DNA of 64,000 nt from the NCBI GenBank assembly GCA_035772735.1, contig JASDFA010000027.1, positions 33,090,001 to 33,154,000 of the forward strand. The letters are read 5' to 3'. Of this stretch, positions 21,531-31,721 are shown piece after piece. Source of the DNA: Datura wrightii (lineage: Eukaryota; Streptophyta; Magnoliopsida; Solanales; Solanaceae). The first letter of the stretch is position 1; every line of letters begins with the position of its first letter. The notes beneath the pieces are model-generated. The model saw only the letters and a list, made by a program, of their open reading frames with translations, was not told the origin of the DNA and did no database searches. The translations under genes and the position numbers were made by a program.

Positions 21531-24189
21531 CTACATTTAAAGAGGGGTTTTTTAACCTAACGGGATCACCCCGTGCGACTTAAATAATATTTTGCAATCT
21601 GTTTAGATCGCTCGTATTATTCAGCAGGCACAGACTATCATTTCCCATTACCCGCCTAATTAATTTAATTGTTATTAATCCTAAGCGATCGAAGTGAAAA
21701 AGACTAACGCCTTAATATGTGCCTACCCATCCCAATCCTAATGTCCAAGAGGCAATTGGACTACTATTTTGGAGTTTGGGTTCTAGAATTTTTAGGCTGT
21801 TAAAGATGATTAAACGTCAAACAAGCAGATAATAATTAAAACAAATAGCAAAAATATTTTCAAATATGCCTCAATTAAAGTAAATAAATGATTATTTCAA
21901 GCAAAAGCAAGTAATAGCATAGAAAGTTCTAATATAAGCCTCCATATTAAAAAATACAAATTATCTTAGAGCATGACTTCTATGATTAAGCATAAAAAAT
22001 GTTTTTTATAGATATGATTCATGTATGACATACAATGCTTCTTATTCACAGATCTGGATTAGCACATAGATATATATATGCATATTCGTAATATTGAATG
22101 ATCACAATAATATCTACTATAAATATTAGAATAATTTCTAAATCAAATTCATATATGCATGATTGCTAAATGATCAGTATGTCAAAACCTATTATACCAA
22201 CATATTTTCTAGGTTGACTAATAAAATGAGTTTGCACACATATCCCTATAGGCATAATTTCTAGGAAAATAATTATATTATTGCATTTAAACCTATGGGC
22301 ATGATTCCTATAGAATATCTATGTCCGCGTTAATCCTATACACATGATTTCTAATAAAATAAATAACTTGTATTGTTCTTGAGGGCAAGGTTACTAAAAT
22401 ATTAAACATAAAAACACACTTTAAATTGAATTATTCAAGACCTATAGGCATGATTTCTATGTGTTTGTTAATCCTATAGGCATGCTTTCTAAATGAAATT
22501 GACGGTTAAGAAAGCAGTAAATAAATATAACATCCTCACCCCCCATAAGCCCCTTTCCACTATTATGAGAGTTTTATTACAAATATTATAAAAAAAATAA
22601 AATGAATAATTACGGCACATTAAAATAAATAACATTAGAATAATTCCGGTAGCCTCCTTTCGTCCCCGCGACCCTCTGATGAATGCCGAAATAAGATGAT
22701 ACCTTCTTAAAGGTTAGTACAACTGTAGATGCAACAATAATCTCAAACTTGAAAAGTCATGTTAAAGAACACGTTAACTCATAGTCATGATGATAGATGC
22801 GATTAGGAAGAATAAATAACAAGATGTAACAAATAAATGAATCATTAGGCTAAATAAACTAACCGGTAAATGACAAAAGCAAAAGAAAATCAAATGTCAT
22901 GAATACCACGATGTACCCACACTCAACACGTCAAGATCACGAGAATCTTGAGGATTCCGAGCAGTGCTCGTATTGAGGTGGGAAGAAGGATAAAGAATTT
23001 TTTAAGGAGCAGAGCAATATTTGTGAAAAAAATAAATTTTCCTCTCTCTGACCGTGTTCCCCCTGTCTTTTAAAGGGAGGAGAGGGTCATTATATAGTAC
23101 TAAATTCATAATCCATCCTCAATCAAAGAGAGTAAAAGGGAAAGAAATAATAAGAAGAATCCATGGAATAAATTAATTACCTTAACTAATGAGATCATAT
23201 CAAGATATTTTCAAGGAAAATCTTTATTTTACCATAATTAACGGATACTAAAATAATTAAAGGGAGCAAAAATCAATCATTTGACTAAGTAAAAGAGTGA
23301 ATTAAGGAAACAGAGGAAGCAAAATAATCCCGAGAGTCAATCAAATGACATCATTTTCCTATAAAAAGGATCGAATCAATATATTTTGAAAATAATGTTA
23401 TTTTCACATAATTAAATAAATACTAAATTAATTAAGGAAAACAAGCATCAATTATATAAATTTATCTTAAATGAAGGCAAGACACGTGAAATAAATTCCT
23501 TACTAAATTCATTCAAACATGAGCCGCTACTAATTAGGTATTTGATAATAATTCCAAGACTGTCATAATTAACAGCGACAGGCTATCACAAGATCATGCC
23601 ATAATCTTTGTCATATGATCATTCCTTAAGACACCAACATTGTACAAAACTAAGTCATATAAAGCAGTTTCCAGCACAAGATAAAAATATTCACTAATAT
23701 CGCATAAAGGGCGTTCAGAATCGATTCAAAGAAACAATAATAATATACCATGAATACTCAAATGTTGACTATTGTGAAATTTGAATCTGTCACATAACAA
23801 CTTCCTTCCAAACGCCTATTCTATAATGAAATAACTAAGACTAATTGCACAAAATACAGATAACTATAGATTTTTATGGATGATATTAACAATAATCGTC
23901 ATTACCAGTTAAAATTTTAAAGGAGGCTGTTCAGGAATCAGAATTAAGAGGAAAGCTCAATTCTTTATAAAATAATTACTCAAGTAAAGCAACGTTGTAG
24001 ATGAATCTAACATTAAGGGAAACTCCAACTTCACTTTATGAATGTGCAAAGCAAACAGAATCAAACAGGAACTAGCTGTGAAAAGAAGCAATCAGATGCA
24101 ACACTAAATGGAAAAAATCAAATTTTTGCACATAAACACACATAAAATAAAAAAGAGGATGAGGTTAGTGATATATTGAAGTAATCAAC

Positions 24190-24785
24190 CATGTTTAGCC
24201 TCTTCTTATGGTGTCTGTTCCGCCGATGGCTTGCTGGGTTGACAGATTCACTAGAGATGGGCTGCGACATTGTTAGAGTGGAGAATGAAGGAGAGAAAAG
24301 AGAAGAAGGCAGTTGCTGGTCGGGGTCTTGGGTTTGGTTACGCCGACTAGGAGAAGAGAAGGAGAGGAGAGGCGAGTGGTGAATGGAGGCTTGGGAGGTA
24401 CGGCAGGTTGCTGGGCATTCGGCGCGGCGCCGGTGGTTGGGGCAACTGGTTTGGTTGGTGGCGGCGTGGTCGTGGTTATAGTGGGTTGTTCGGCGAGAGT
24501 GGAGGGGAGAAAAAGAAGGTGCACCGGTGGTGGGTTACCGGCGCTGGCCGGAGGTGAGGGAGAGAAACGTGAGGAAGAAGAAGGGAGGGGAAGGTGAGTT
24601 GGAAGTGGTGGTGCGCGACGGTGAGGGAGAGTGAGGGAGAGAGGTATGGCTGTCGGTGTTGCCGCCTCCGGTGAAGAGAGGGAGAGAGGGGTGAGAGAGG
24701 AAGGAGGGGCGACGCTTGGCTTAGGAAGAGGGAGAGTGGGAGGAATGAGAGTTGGGATTAGGTTTTTTTTTTGGGGGGGGGGGGG
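24190..24785 (-). other. GC-rich, pyrimidine-biased island in the O LTR
   Basis: About 600 bases with composition unlike the surrounding AT-rich LTR: GGCGGCG, GAGGGAGAG-type repeats on the plus strand, hence a CT-rich sense strand, ending in the T10G13 run. Open frames exist on both strands (24313-24597 plus; 24524-24273 minus, Pro/Thr-rich), but their composition alone explains them. It may be the transcribed leader downstream of the LTR promoter or a captured host 5' exon; neither is shown. Confidence 0.45.
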
Positions 24786-25636
24786 TAAGTAATTAAAATA
24801 TGGAAATAGGTTAGGGTTAATCTTAGCCGTTAGATTAGGTGAGATGGACGGCTAGGATTAGGTTCTAGGATAAATGGGTCGTGGGTTATGGAGCGGGTCG
24901 CGAATTGGGTTATTGGGTTAGCAATTAATTTAGGCTGAAATTGAATTTAAATAGTAGCCAAAATTGATCAAAGTGGTTAAAATTGACATAAAATGAAGCA
25001 GAAAATGACTAAACTTTAAATGAATTGAATGAAAATTGAATAAAAACTGGCTAGAATTTAAATAAATTGGATGAAATTGAATTTAGCTGCTATTAAATTA
25101 ATAAATATACTACACTTTAATAAATAGATAATAAAATAGTTTAAATTATAGAAAAATCATATAAATAATATTATTAATAAATAAGTCTTAAATTGGAGTA
25201 GACTTATGTAAATTATATAATTAAATTATTATCTATAAATAATTTTATGACTACAAAATAAAATTAAGTTATCGAATATTAAAAAAATATTATTAACATA
25301 AATAATTTATAAATTCGAGTAATATTATTAGGCAAATAAATTTATAAAATTTGGTAAAATTAGGTAAATAGTTTATTAAGTAAAGAATATATTTCAAAAT
25401 AAGGGTGCATATTAATACGAAATATATTATATACGACATAATTATTTAATATCAAAAAATTGAAATTAATATGAGTCATATATATGTAACTTGAAATAGT
25501 TTTTACAATATTATGATAATTAATTATTTTATAAATATAAAAGTGATCGAATATTTGCATAAAAATTATAAATAAATAAATAAATATATATAAGCATCAT
25601 ATAAAAATGTAGGGAGGTCAAAATTGGGTGTCAACA

Positions 25637-25662
25637 GCTGCCCCTTCTTTGCTCGGGAATGA
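25637..25662 (-). other. Polypurine tract of element O
   Basis: The minus strand reads AGCAAAGAAGGGGCAGC immediately before the LTR start TGTTGACACCC. GGGGCAG cores recur at 28744, 28684 and 28607 in the 3' UTR. Confidence 0.7.
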
Positions 25663-25791
25663 AGAATGAATTGTTGAGCAAAGAACGTTGACTTAGTAGC
25701 CAATTTTGTCCGACGAAGGAAAAATTTCGGTGGGGCCAAATAAAAGGAAATAAAGTCATGAAGATATCGCGACCGAGACTTCAGTTTCAAG

Positions 25792-25838
25792 TCGCCTACA
25801 TATCTCAGATTTCATGAGAATCAGGCCGTGTGTAGTTC
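25792..25838 (-). repeat. Nested-hairpin motif, copy 2 (O 3' UTR)
   Basis: Outer arms CTACA (25796-25800) and TGTAG (25831-25835); inner arms TCTCA (25803-25807) and TGAGA (25815-25819); ATCAGGCC conserved. Confidence 0.75.
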
Positions 25839-26176
25839 TAGATTTAGGGACGAACGAGATCCCTAAAATGAACAACAGGAGGCTTGGATAAGAATGGGGT
25901 AGTACGAATCAACACGATTTAGAATGCATTACAAAATAAACAGGTGGAAATACGATTCAAAAGAAGATAGTAGGGAGGCGTTATTATTCGTAGCTTGTTA
26001 TTCCTTCAATGTTCGCGTAAACAACTAAAGCATGTGCGTCAAATATCTCGTAAAATAAACGGATGCAAAAATTAAACATGATGCGAGTTCCCTTTAGACG
26101 ATGAAAGTTTTGTTTTGAGATAAAGGATGATGTCTCTAAGCCATGAGTCTTGGGCCATGATACACAAAATAAATCC

Positions 26177-26420
26177 ATAGGCCATGATGTCGGCAGGCCA
26201 TGAAAAATGACGTCTTTAGACTATGCCGCCTTAGAAGTATGATAAGCAGAAAATAAATTCTCTAGGCCATGCAATGTTGTCTGCAGGTCATGAAAATGAC
26301 GCCTTTAGACTATGACGCCTTAGGAGCATGATGAACTGGAAAGTAAATCCTCAGGCTATGACATGATGTCCACAGGCCATGAAACGATGCCTTTAGATTA
26401 TGATGCCTTCGGATGAGTGG
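26177..26420. repeat. Tandem repeat, about 82-92 bp unit, about 3 copies
   Basis: Units of form AGGCCATGATGT...GCAGGCCATGAAAATGA...GCCTTTAGACTATGACGCCTT. Plus-strand reading; lies in the O 3' UTR. Confidence 0.75.
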
Positions 26421-26509
26421 AAGAAATGCTAATTCAAAAAAGTAAATTATTCGAGAGCCTCAATAATTCAATCGAGAGGTTCAGTTTATTCAGGATCAAT
26501 GCAAATAAG

Positions 26510-26765
26510 TCACAGGGCTCAAAATGCAACAACGGGCTCGAAATGCGAATAACGGGCTCAAATGCATAAACGGGCTTAAGATGCAAATAAAGGGCCTGAA
26601 ATGCATAAACGGGCTTAAGATGCAAATAATGGGCTCGAAATGCATAAGCGGGCTTAACAGACTGAAATGCGAATAACGGGTTCAAATGCATAAACGGGCT
26701 TAAGATGCAAATAACGGGCTCAAATGCATAAACGGGCTTAAGATGCAAATAACGGGCTCAAATGC
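26510..26765. repeat. Tandem repeat, about 38 bp unit
   Basis: GGGCTCAAATGCATAAACGG followed by GCTTAAGATGCAAATAAC, repeated with small changes. Several artefactual ORFs on the minus strand arise from it. Confidence 0.8.
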
Positions 26766-26799
26766 AGGTGCTGACTCAATTGTATATCAAAATGCATAT

Positions 26800-27350
26800 A
26801 TCACGTGCATCACGAGCTCAATATGCAGATAAAGAGTTAAATACATGTTATAATATATATCACGAGCTCAATATGTGAATACGGGCTCAAAAATGCATAT
26901 AAAATGCATACCACTGGCTCAAAAAGCATATGTAAGTGTATACCAAGGGCTCAAATGCGTATATAGATGTATACGATGAGCTCAAATGCATATATAAAAT
27001 GTAAGCATATATAGATGTATACCACGGACTCAAATGCATATATAAAATGTATATCAGGGGCTCAGATGCTTTCACAAATGTATACCACAGGCTCAAATAC
27101 ATATATAAAATGTATATCAGGGGCTCAAATGCTTATACAAATATATACCACGGGCTCAAGTGCATATATATCATGATCTCATATGTATGTATATCACGGG
27201 CTCATATGCAGATTCGGGCTTAAATGCAAATAGGGGCTCAGATGCATACGTCAGAATGTATACCACGGGATTAGATGTATATAAATAGATATCACGGGCT
27301 CAAACACATATAAAATGTATATCACGGGCTTAAAATGCGAATATAGGCTT
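26800..27350. repeat. Degenerate tandem repeat related to the 38-bp array
   Basis: Units of roughly 30-40 bases around CACGGGCTCAAATGCATATA...AAAATGTATA. Shares GGGCTCAAATGCATA with the preceding array, so probably diverged from it. Confidence 0.7.
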
Positions 27351-27726
27351 AAAAGTGGAAAACTAAATAAATAAATAGTGATGGGCTGAGGTAACAACAT
27401 AACGTATAGACTTCGTGAACAAATCGTGGCTTAGATAATTTTGGCAGGGTAGTGCTTTAATCAAACGACGTAAAACGGTAGGACTATGCTTAGCCCTTAA
27501 AATCTTGGGGGGTTAAGCTTGACCCATCTAAAATCACAAGAATGAGAGTAGCACGATGATAATAGGTTAAAAGTAGCATATGGCATGATAGTAACTCGAT
27601 TAAATAGCATGAGAAGAACGCAATGGTAGCCTGCAAGCTTAAAAAAAACTGGATAAAATGATTAGTCAATAAGCATGAAGTAACTAATGATTAGCTCAGA
27701 TAAATTTGAAAAGAAAGCACTTAATC

Positions 27727-28252
27727 AGATCAAAATTTAGGAGACAATGCTTAGCCTTTAAAATAAGAGGGTAGTGCTTTAACCCGTAGGACAATGATTA
27801 TTACCCTAAGACAATGCTTAGCCCTTGAAAGAAAATTTAGGGTAGTGCTCAACCCTAGGACAATGCTTAGCCCTTGAAGGAACTTTAGGGTAGTGCTTAA
27901 CCCTAGGACAATGCTTAACCCTTGAAAGAAAATTTAGGATAGTGCTTAACCCTAGTACAATGCTTAGCCCTTGAAAGAAATATTTAGGGTAGTGCTTAAC
28001 CCGTAGGACAATGCTTAGCCCTTAAAACAAAAATTTAGGGTAGTGGTTAACCCGTAGGACAATGTGTAGCCCTTAAAAAAAATTTAGGGTAGTGCTTAAC
28101 TCGTAGGACAATGTTTAGCCCTTAAAGGAAAATTTAGGGTAGTGCTTACCCCGTAGGACAGTGCTTAGCCCTTGGAAGAAAATTCAGGGTAGTGCTTAAC
28201 CCTTAGGACAATGCTTAGCCCTTGAAAGAAAATTTAGGGTAGTTCTTAACCC
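27727..28252. repeat. Tandem repeat, about 50 bp unit, about 10 copies
   Basis: Unit AGGACAATGCTTAGCCCTT plus AAAGAAAATTTAGGGTAGTG plus CTTAACCCGT. Alternating CTTAGCCC and CTTAACCC on either side of TTTAGGG give short inverted segments. Confidence 0.85.
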
Positions 28253-28580
28253 TTAGGAATCAAAGTATTAATACTTAGTTTCAAATAAACAGCGTTCAAC
28301 TTTGAGTAACTTACTAAGAGCGTAGCGCTTAACCTGGTTCGTGGACAAACTTCAAGGAGCTTAGCATTGCAGCTGATAATAAATCCAGATGATGTATAGC
28401 ATGGTTACAAATTTGGTACCTATTGCATCCTGTGCTCAAAGAAAAAATCATAAGATTAAAATGGGGAAGGCTGATTTGTGTCTTTATTTGTCTGTTGCTA
28501 TCTCGATCTCTTGATGATCAAACTGGATGTCACGTCCTTTTTTGGGAATCAACTCCTTGGTTTGACTGAGAGTTGCTGAA

Positions 28581-28750
28581 ATTTTGAGATCTTTCTTAAA
28601 ATTTCTGCCCCAATGTAGAACATGACATATACTTCGGTTGCAAATGACGCAAAGTTGTGAATTTTTGAGGTCCCCTCAAAAATTCTGCCCCAATTACGTA
28701 GAAACGCTCGATTTATTGAATTTTTGAGGTCCTCTCAAAAAGTCTGCCCC
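28581..28750 (-). repeat. Three hairpin units with PPT-like cores
   Basis: Arms TTTTTGAGG (28662-28670) and CCTCAAAAA (28674-28682); TTTTTGAG (28721-28728) and CTCAAAAA (28734-28741); a weaker first unit at 28581-28602. Each is followed by TCTGCCCC, which on the element's sense strand is GGGGCAGA, like the polypurine tract. Confidence 0.7.
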
Positions 28751-28809
28751 AGTTGGTAAAGGAAAAGAGAAAGGAAATTTTATTAAGATATAGACCGAAC
28801 CCCATAAGG

Positions 28810-28855
28810 GCGCCTACATATCCCTCTTAAACGGGAATCAGGTCCAACGTAGTTC
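28810..28855 (-). repeat. Nested-hairpin motif, copy 3 (O 3' UTR)
   Basis: Outer CTACAT (28814-28819) and ACGTAG (28847-28852), one mismatch; inner TCCC (28821-28824) and GGGA (28833-28836); ATCAGGTCC conserved. Confidence 0.7.
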
Positions 28856-28934
28856 AGAGTACAAGAAATGAAAGTTTTTCGAATAAAGGAATAAATCAGG
28901 TTGAGGATAGCTTTTGACTTCATTTTAAATGGGC

Positions 28935-30646
28935 ATCAACTTTCACCTTAGGTGTATCACCTTGGCATCAATCAGTGCTTGAATCTTGTCTTTCAAATAT
29001 TGACACTCTTCTGCGGTGTGTCCTCTCATCCCAGAATGATAGTCATAAATCTTATTATGATCGAGTCATTTCGCGTGTCTATCTATCACTATTGCTGGAA
29101 TTGGAGTGATGTAGCCGTCAACCTTTAATCGCTCATACTATTGGGTTATAGATTCACTCAAAGGAGTATACTGCTTAGATGAACTTGCTCGGGGTCTCGC
29201 GGGCTTGCGAGATTGTTGAATCAGTGGATTTTGACAAACTGGTGACCTTTGGAGTGCAGGTGGAGGAGGCTGAAAAATGAGCGGGTTGTGCATGATAGCT
29301 AGCAGAGTTATAGAACGACATCGACTGATGGTATGGGTGCAATTGGTATTGAAGTGGAGGTGCTTGGTATTCCCACGGAGTTTTCGGTCCTTCTATAGGT
29401 GCTACAACATTCACCTCGTTCACATTCTTGTTCTCAGTGGTCCTACCAGATTGCAAAGTTTTGTTGGCTGCTTGTAATGCTCCCTAATCGATAATGTTAC
29501 CGTTCTTGATACCGTCCTCAATCTTTTCGCCTAACTTGATGAGCTCGGCGAAGCTCTTCTCATTAACCAACATCAATCTATCATGCACTTGCGGGTCCAG
29601 ACTCCGCATAAAGATATCCTTCATTTGAAATTCCTCCATTGGAGGTTGCACTCTGGCGGCCTCGAACCTCCAAGGGGTTGCATATTCCCTAAATGTCTCT
29701 GTAGGCTTTCTTTTCAGGTTCTGAATGTAGTGCAAATCTGGTGCATTCTCTATATTGAAACTGAACCGCTCTATGAAAGTTGCAGCCATATCAGTCCAAT
29801 TAATCCATTTCCTTGGAGTTTTCTCTACGTACCAATTGAGGGCATCTCCAGACAAACTTCTCATGAACAACTTCATTCGAATTTTTTTATCTCTTCCTAC
29901 TCCAATCAATTTGTCGCAATACAACCTTAAGTGGGCTTTCGGATCACCGGTGCCGTTGAACATTTCAATTTCGTAGGTTTGTATCCCACCGGTAGCTCGA
30001 CGTCGGGATGTATGTATAGGTCTTCATAACTTAGGACTTCTATCCTGTTGGCCCCTTCAATATTTTGTAATCGGTTGTTCATCTTTTTGGGTTCCTCGGC
30101 CATAGACTGTATCAAGTTGTCTTTCTCAGAGAGTCCAGATTCTCCTAAGTGATGGGTGACCGGAGCAGTCTCGATATAAATGGTGTTTAGGGTATGATCT
30201 CTCGGAGCGTAAGACGTGTTGGATGTAATTGTAGGAGGTAAGTAATGAAACATGGTGGGCGGTCTTTACGGTATGGCTTGATTTGAAGGAGTTGCATAGG
30301 CATTATGTGAATGTTGTATATGATTTTGAGGAAACGAATAGGCATGACTAGGATTGTTTTGAGGATATGAGGCTTGATGAGATGCTGGAGGAAGACATGC
30401 AAAAGTGATGTGAGGCTTGGTAGAAGCATGAATCTCGGCTTGATTTTCTAACGAAGTCTCCAGAGGGACTGACAGATTGATTGTATTACGAGCTCGAGAT
30501 AATTCGCCTTGGAGCTCTAAAATCTTTTGCTCCATCCTTATAATCAGGTCGTTACATTCGGTTGGATACCTTCTTTCCGAACTCTCTGCGGAATCTTTTG
30601 GAGCAGCCGTGTCAATTCTAATTGTTGAACTGTTACTGTCGTTCAT
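28935..30646 (-). pseudogene. gag: Ogre-like gag, broken by frameshifts
   Basis: ATG at 30646 (MNDSNSSTIRIDT), then a Glu/Leu/Arg helix and a Pro/His/Ser-rich linker. The capsid-like retrotransposon gag domain lies in the frame 29963-29484: FNGTGDPKAHLRLYCDKLIG, KIRMKLFMRSLSGDALNWY, FRFN-like FSFNIENAPDLHYIQNL, ETFREYA, and EKSFAELIKLGEKIEDGIK. A Tyr/Gln/Pro-rich stretch follows (29456-29175), and near 29055-28960 comes YHSGMRGHTAEEC, the Ogre zinc-knuckle-like motif, whose first Cys is Tyr here. Stops and shifts separate the pieces at about 30260, 29940, 29470 and 29150. After KDKIQALIDAKV the coding trace ends; protease and pol do not follow. Confidence 0.85.
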
Positions 30647-31050
30647 TTCCCTCTTGCTTCGGTGAATCGACAGCGAGAAAGGTATAGCGGACGATTATGC
30701 ACAAATCAACCTTAGGAAGGGGAATAATAAAGATAAACAATAAACAGAATAAAAATTAGTTAAGAAATTCAAGCATGACATGTTGTAGATAAAAGATGAA
30801 AGAAACACATTAATACACTTTACATTGTAAATAAAAGATTAAACACATTAATACGTTGTCCTAATTTGGGGGCCTCTTTTGTGCCAGAGGTACGCCTAAC
30901 ACATTTTGAAAAATCAAAATATGTCATAATGTGTCATTCCATTTTCTCCATTAAAATCTCAAATACATAAAATAAATAAATTATTGCTTCATTTACATAA
31001 TAAGATATTGTAAGAAAATGAAGATTACAAAAAAGTAAACCTACAGCTTA
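30647..31050 (-). other. 5' leader of element O, truncated
   Basis: Non-coding, AT-rich sequence upstream of gag with the string TTTCTCGCTGTCGATTCACC near the gag start. No PBS or LTR end is visible before T LTR sequence starts at about 31051. Confidence 0.6.
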
Positions 31051-31060
31051 TGTCGCCCAG

Positions 31061-31157
31061 GAATCTAGCCCAGTCGTTATGGACTATATAGGTCGCCTAG
31101 GAATCTAGCCCAGTCGTTATGGACTATATAGGTCGCCTAGGAATCTAGCCCAGTCGA
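31061..31157 (+). repeat. 40-bp tandem repeat at the deletion junction
   Basis: GAATCTAGCCCAGTCGTTAT plus GGACTATATAGGTCGCCTAG, exact at 31061-31100 and 31101-31140, partial to 31157. The 5' LTR has a single related unit near 11180. Confidence 0.85.
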
Positions 31158-31601
31158 GGTCGAATAGATCCATCGGTACCCTAAGGAAGGGGACCTTGTC
31201 AATAGTTAGAGGCAGGGCCAACGCCCCAACTGATTCTCATAAGATACTCAGGAATAGATTTCCGAGAGTGGCTAAGTCTATATAAACTTGTCTATAAGGT
31301 TAGGGATCGCCCAGAAAAGTCATATAAGATCTGAGCAGACCAAGATGAGGTCTAAGGGACTAGCACCATGTTAGTATAGTACTACCCACAGGCTAAGAAT
31401 GTCCGTAAGCGGCCTGTGGAGGATTAGGGGTCGATCGCTCAAAAGAATGTTTGGTCTGTAACAGCCGTACACTCGTTCTAAGAAGAGGAATTAAGTAATT
31501 AGTCATCCGTGACCCCACAGTTGTTTATGAGTTATAGTTGTCTAGGCAGGAAATTCAGAGTTATGTTGCGCCACTCCAGATCTCGCCCTATCCAGTCTAG
31601 A

Positions 31602-31721
31602 CCATTAGAGATCATGATCACTACCAGGATCATCTGATCAGATAAAGGTACATGGGGGTGCCCATTAGAGATCATGATCACTACCAGGATCCTCTGATCA
31701 GATAAAGGTACATGGGGGTGC
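31602..31721 (+). repeat. 60-bp tandem duplication in T 3' LTR
   Basis: The segment beginning CCATTAGAGATCATGATCAC and ending GGGGGTGC occurs twice with exact 60-bp period; it is single in the 5' LTR (near 11659). The two copies differ at about one base (CATCTG versus CCTCTG). Confidence 0.85.

Larger units (their letters stand above)
20976..25636 (-). repeat. 3' LTR of Ogre-like element O (4661 bp)
   Basis: The plus strand runs TGTCGCGCCCC to GGGTGTCAACA, so both ends carry TG/CA. The plus-strand start includes GAGTCGCCACC, familiar from Ogre LTRs. The LTR holds one copy of the nested-hairpin motif (21490-21530), long AT-rich tracts, a GC-rich island (24190-24760) and a T10G13 run (24763-24785). 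Orientation comes from the adjacent polypurine tract and the minus-strand gag. Confidence 0.8.
25663..28934 (-). other. 3' UTR of element O, filled with tandem arrays
   Basis: No pol sequence. It contains a nested-hairpin motif (25796-25835), four successive tandem arrays (26177-26420, 26510-26765, 26800-27350, 27727-28252), three hairpin units each followed by TCTGCCCC (28581-28750) and another nested-hairpin motif (28814-28852). Ogre/Tat elements are known for hypervariable tandem repeats in this position. Confidence 0.7.
20976..31050 (-). mobile_element. Ogre-like (Tat lineage) gag-only element O, 5' LTR missing
   Basis: On the minus strand: leader (31050-30647), gag (30646 to about 28935), a long tandem-repeat 3' UTR (28934-25663), polypurine tract (near 25650) and a 4.66-kb 3' LTR (25636-20976). 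The large LTR, gag type and repeat-filled 3' UTR are those of Ogre elements. Pol is absent. No 5' LTR or PBS lies beyond the leader; sequence changes abruptly to T LTR at about 31051. Confidence 0.8.

Noticed and set aside
24273..24597. ORFs of 83 and 94 codons in the GC-rich island as a captured gene
   Set aside because: Low-complexity Gly/Pro/Thr-rich products on both strands; no domain, start context or splice signal to support a gene.
20976..25636. Reading the 4.66-kb block as a plus-strand 5' LTR
   Set aside because: The flanking GCTGCCCCTTCTTTGCTC is a polypurine tract only on the minus strand, no PBS follows on the plus strand, and gag is on the minus strand.
26434..27102. Minus-strand ORFs of 104 and 71 codons with internal repeats (YAFEPVI, LVYTYI)
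   Set aside because: Translations of tandem DNA repeats in the O 3' UTR; not proteins.
27727..28252. Regularly spaced repeats as a possible CRISPR-like array
   Set aside because: Contiguous tandem repeats without unique spacers, in a plant retroelement 3' UTR.
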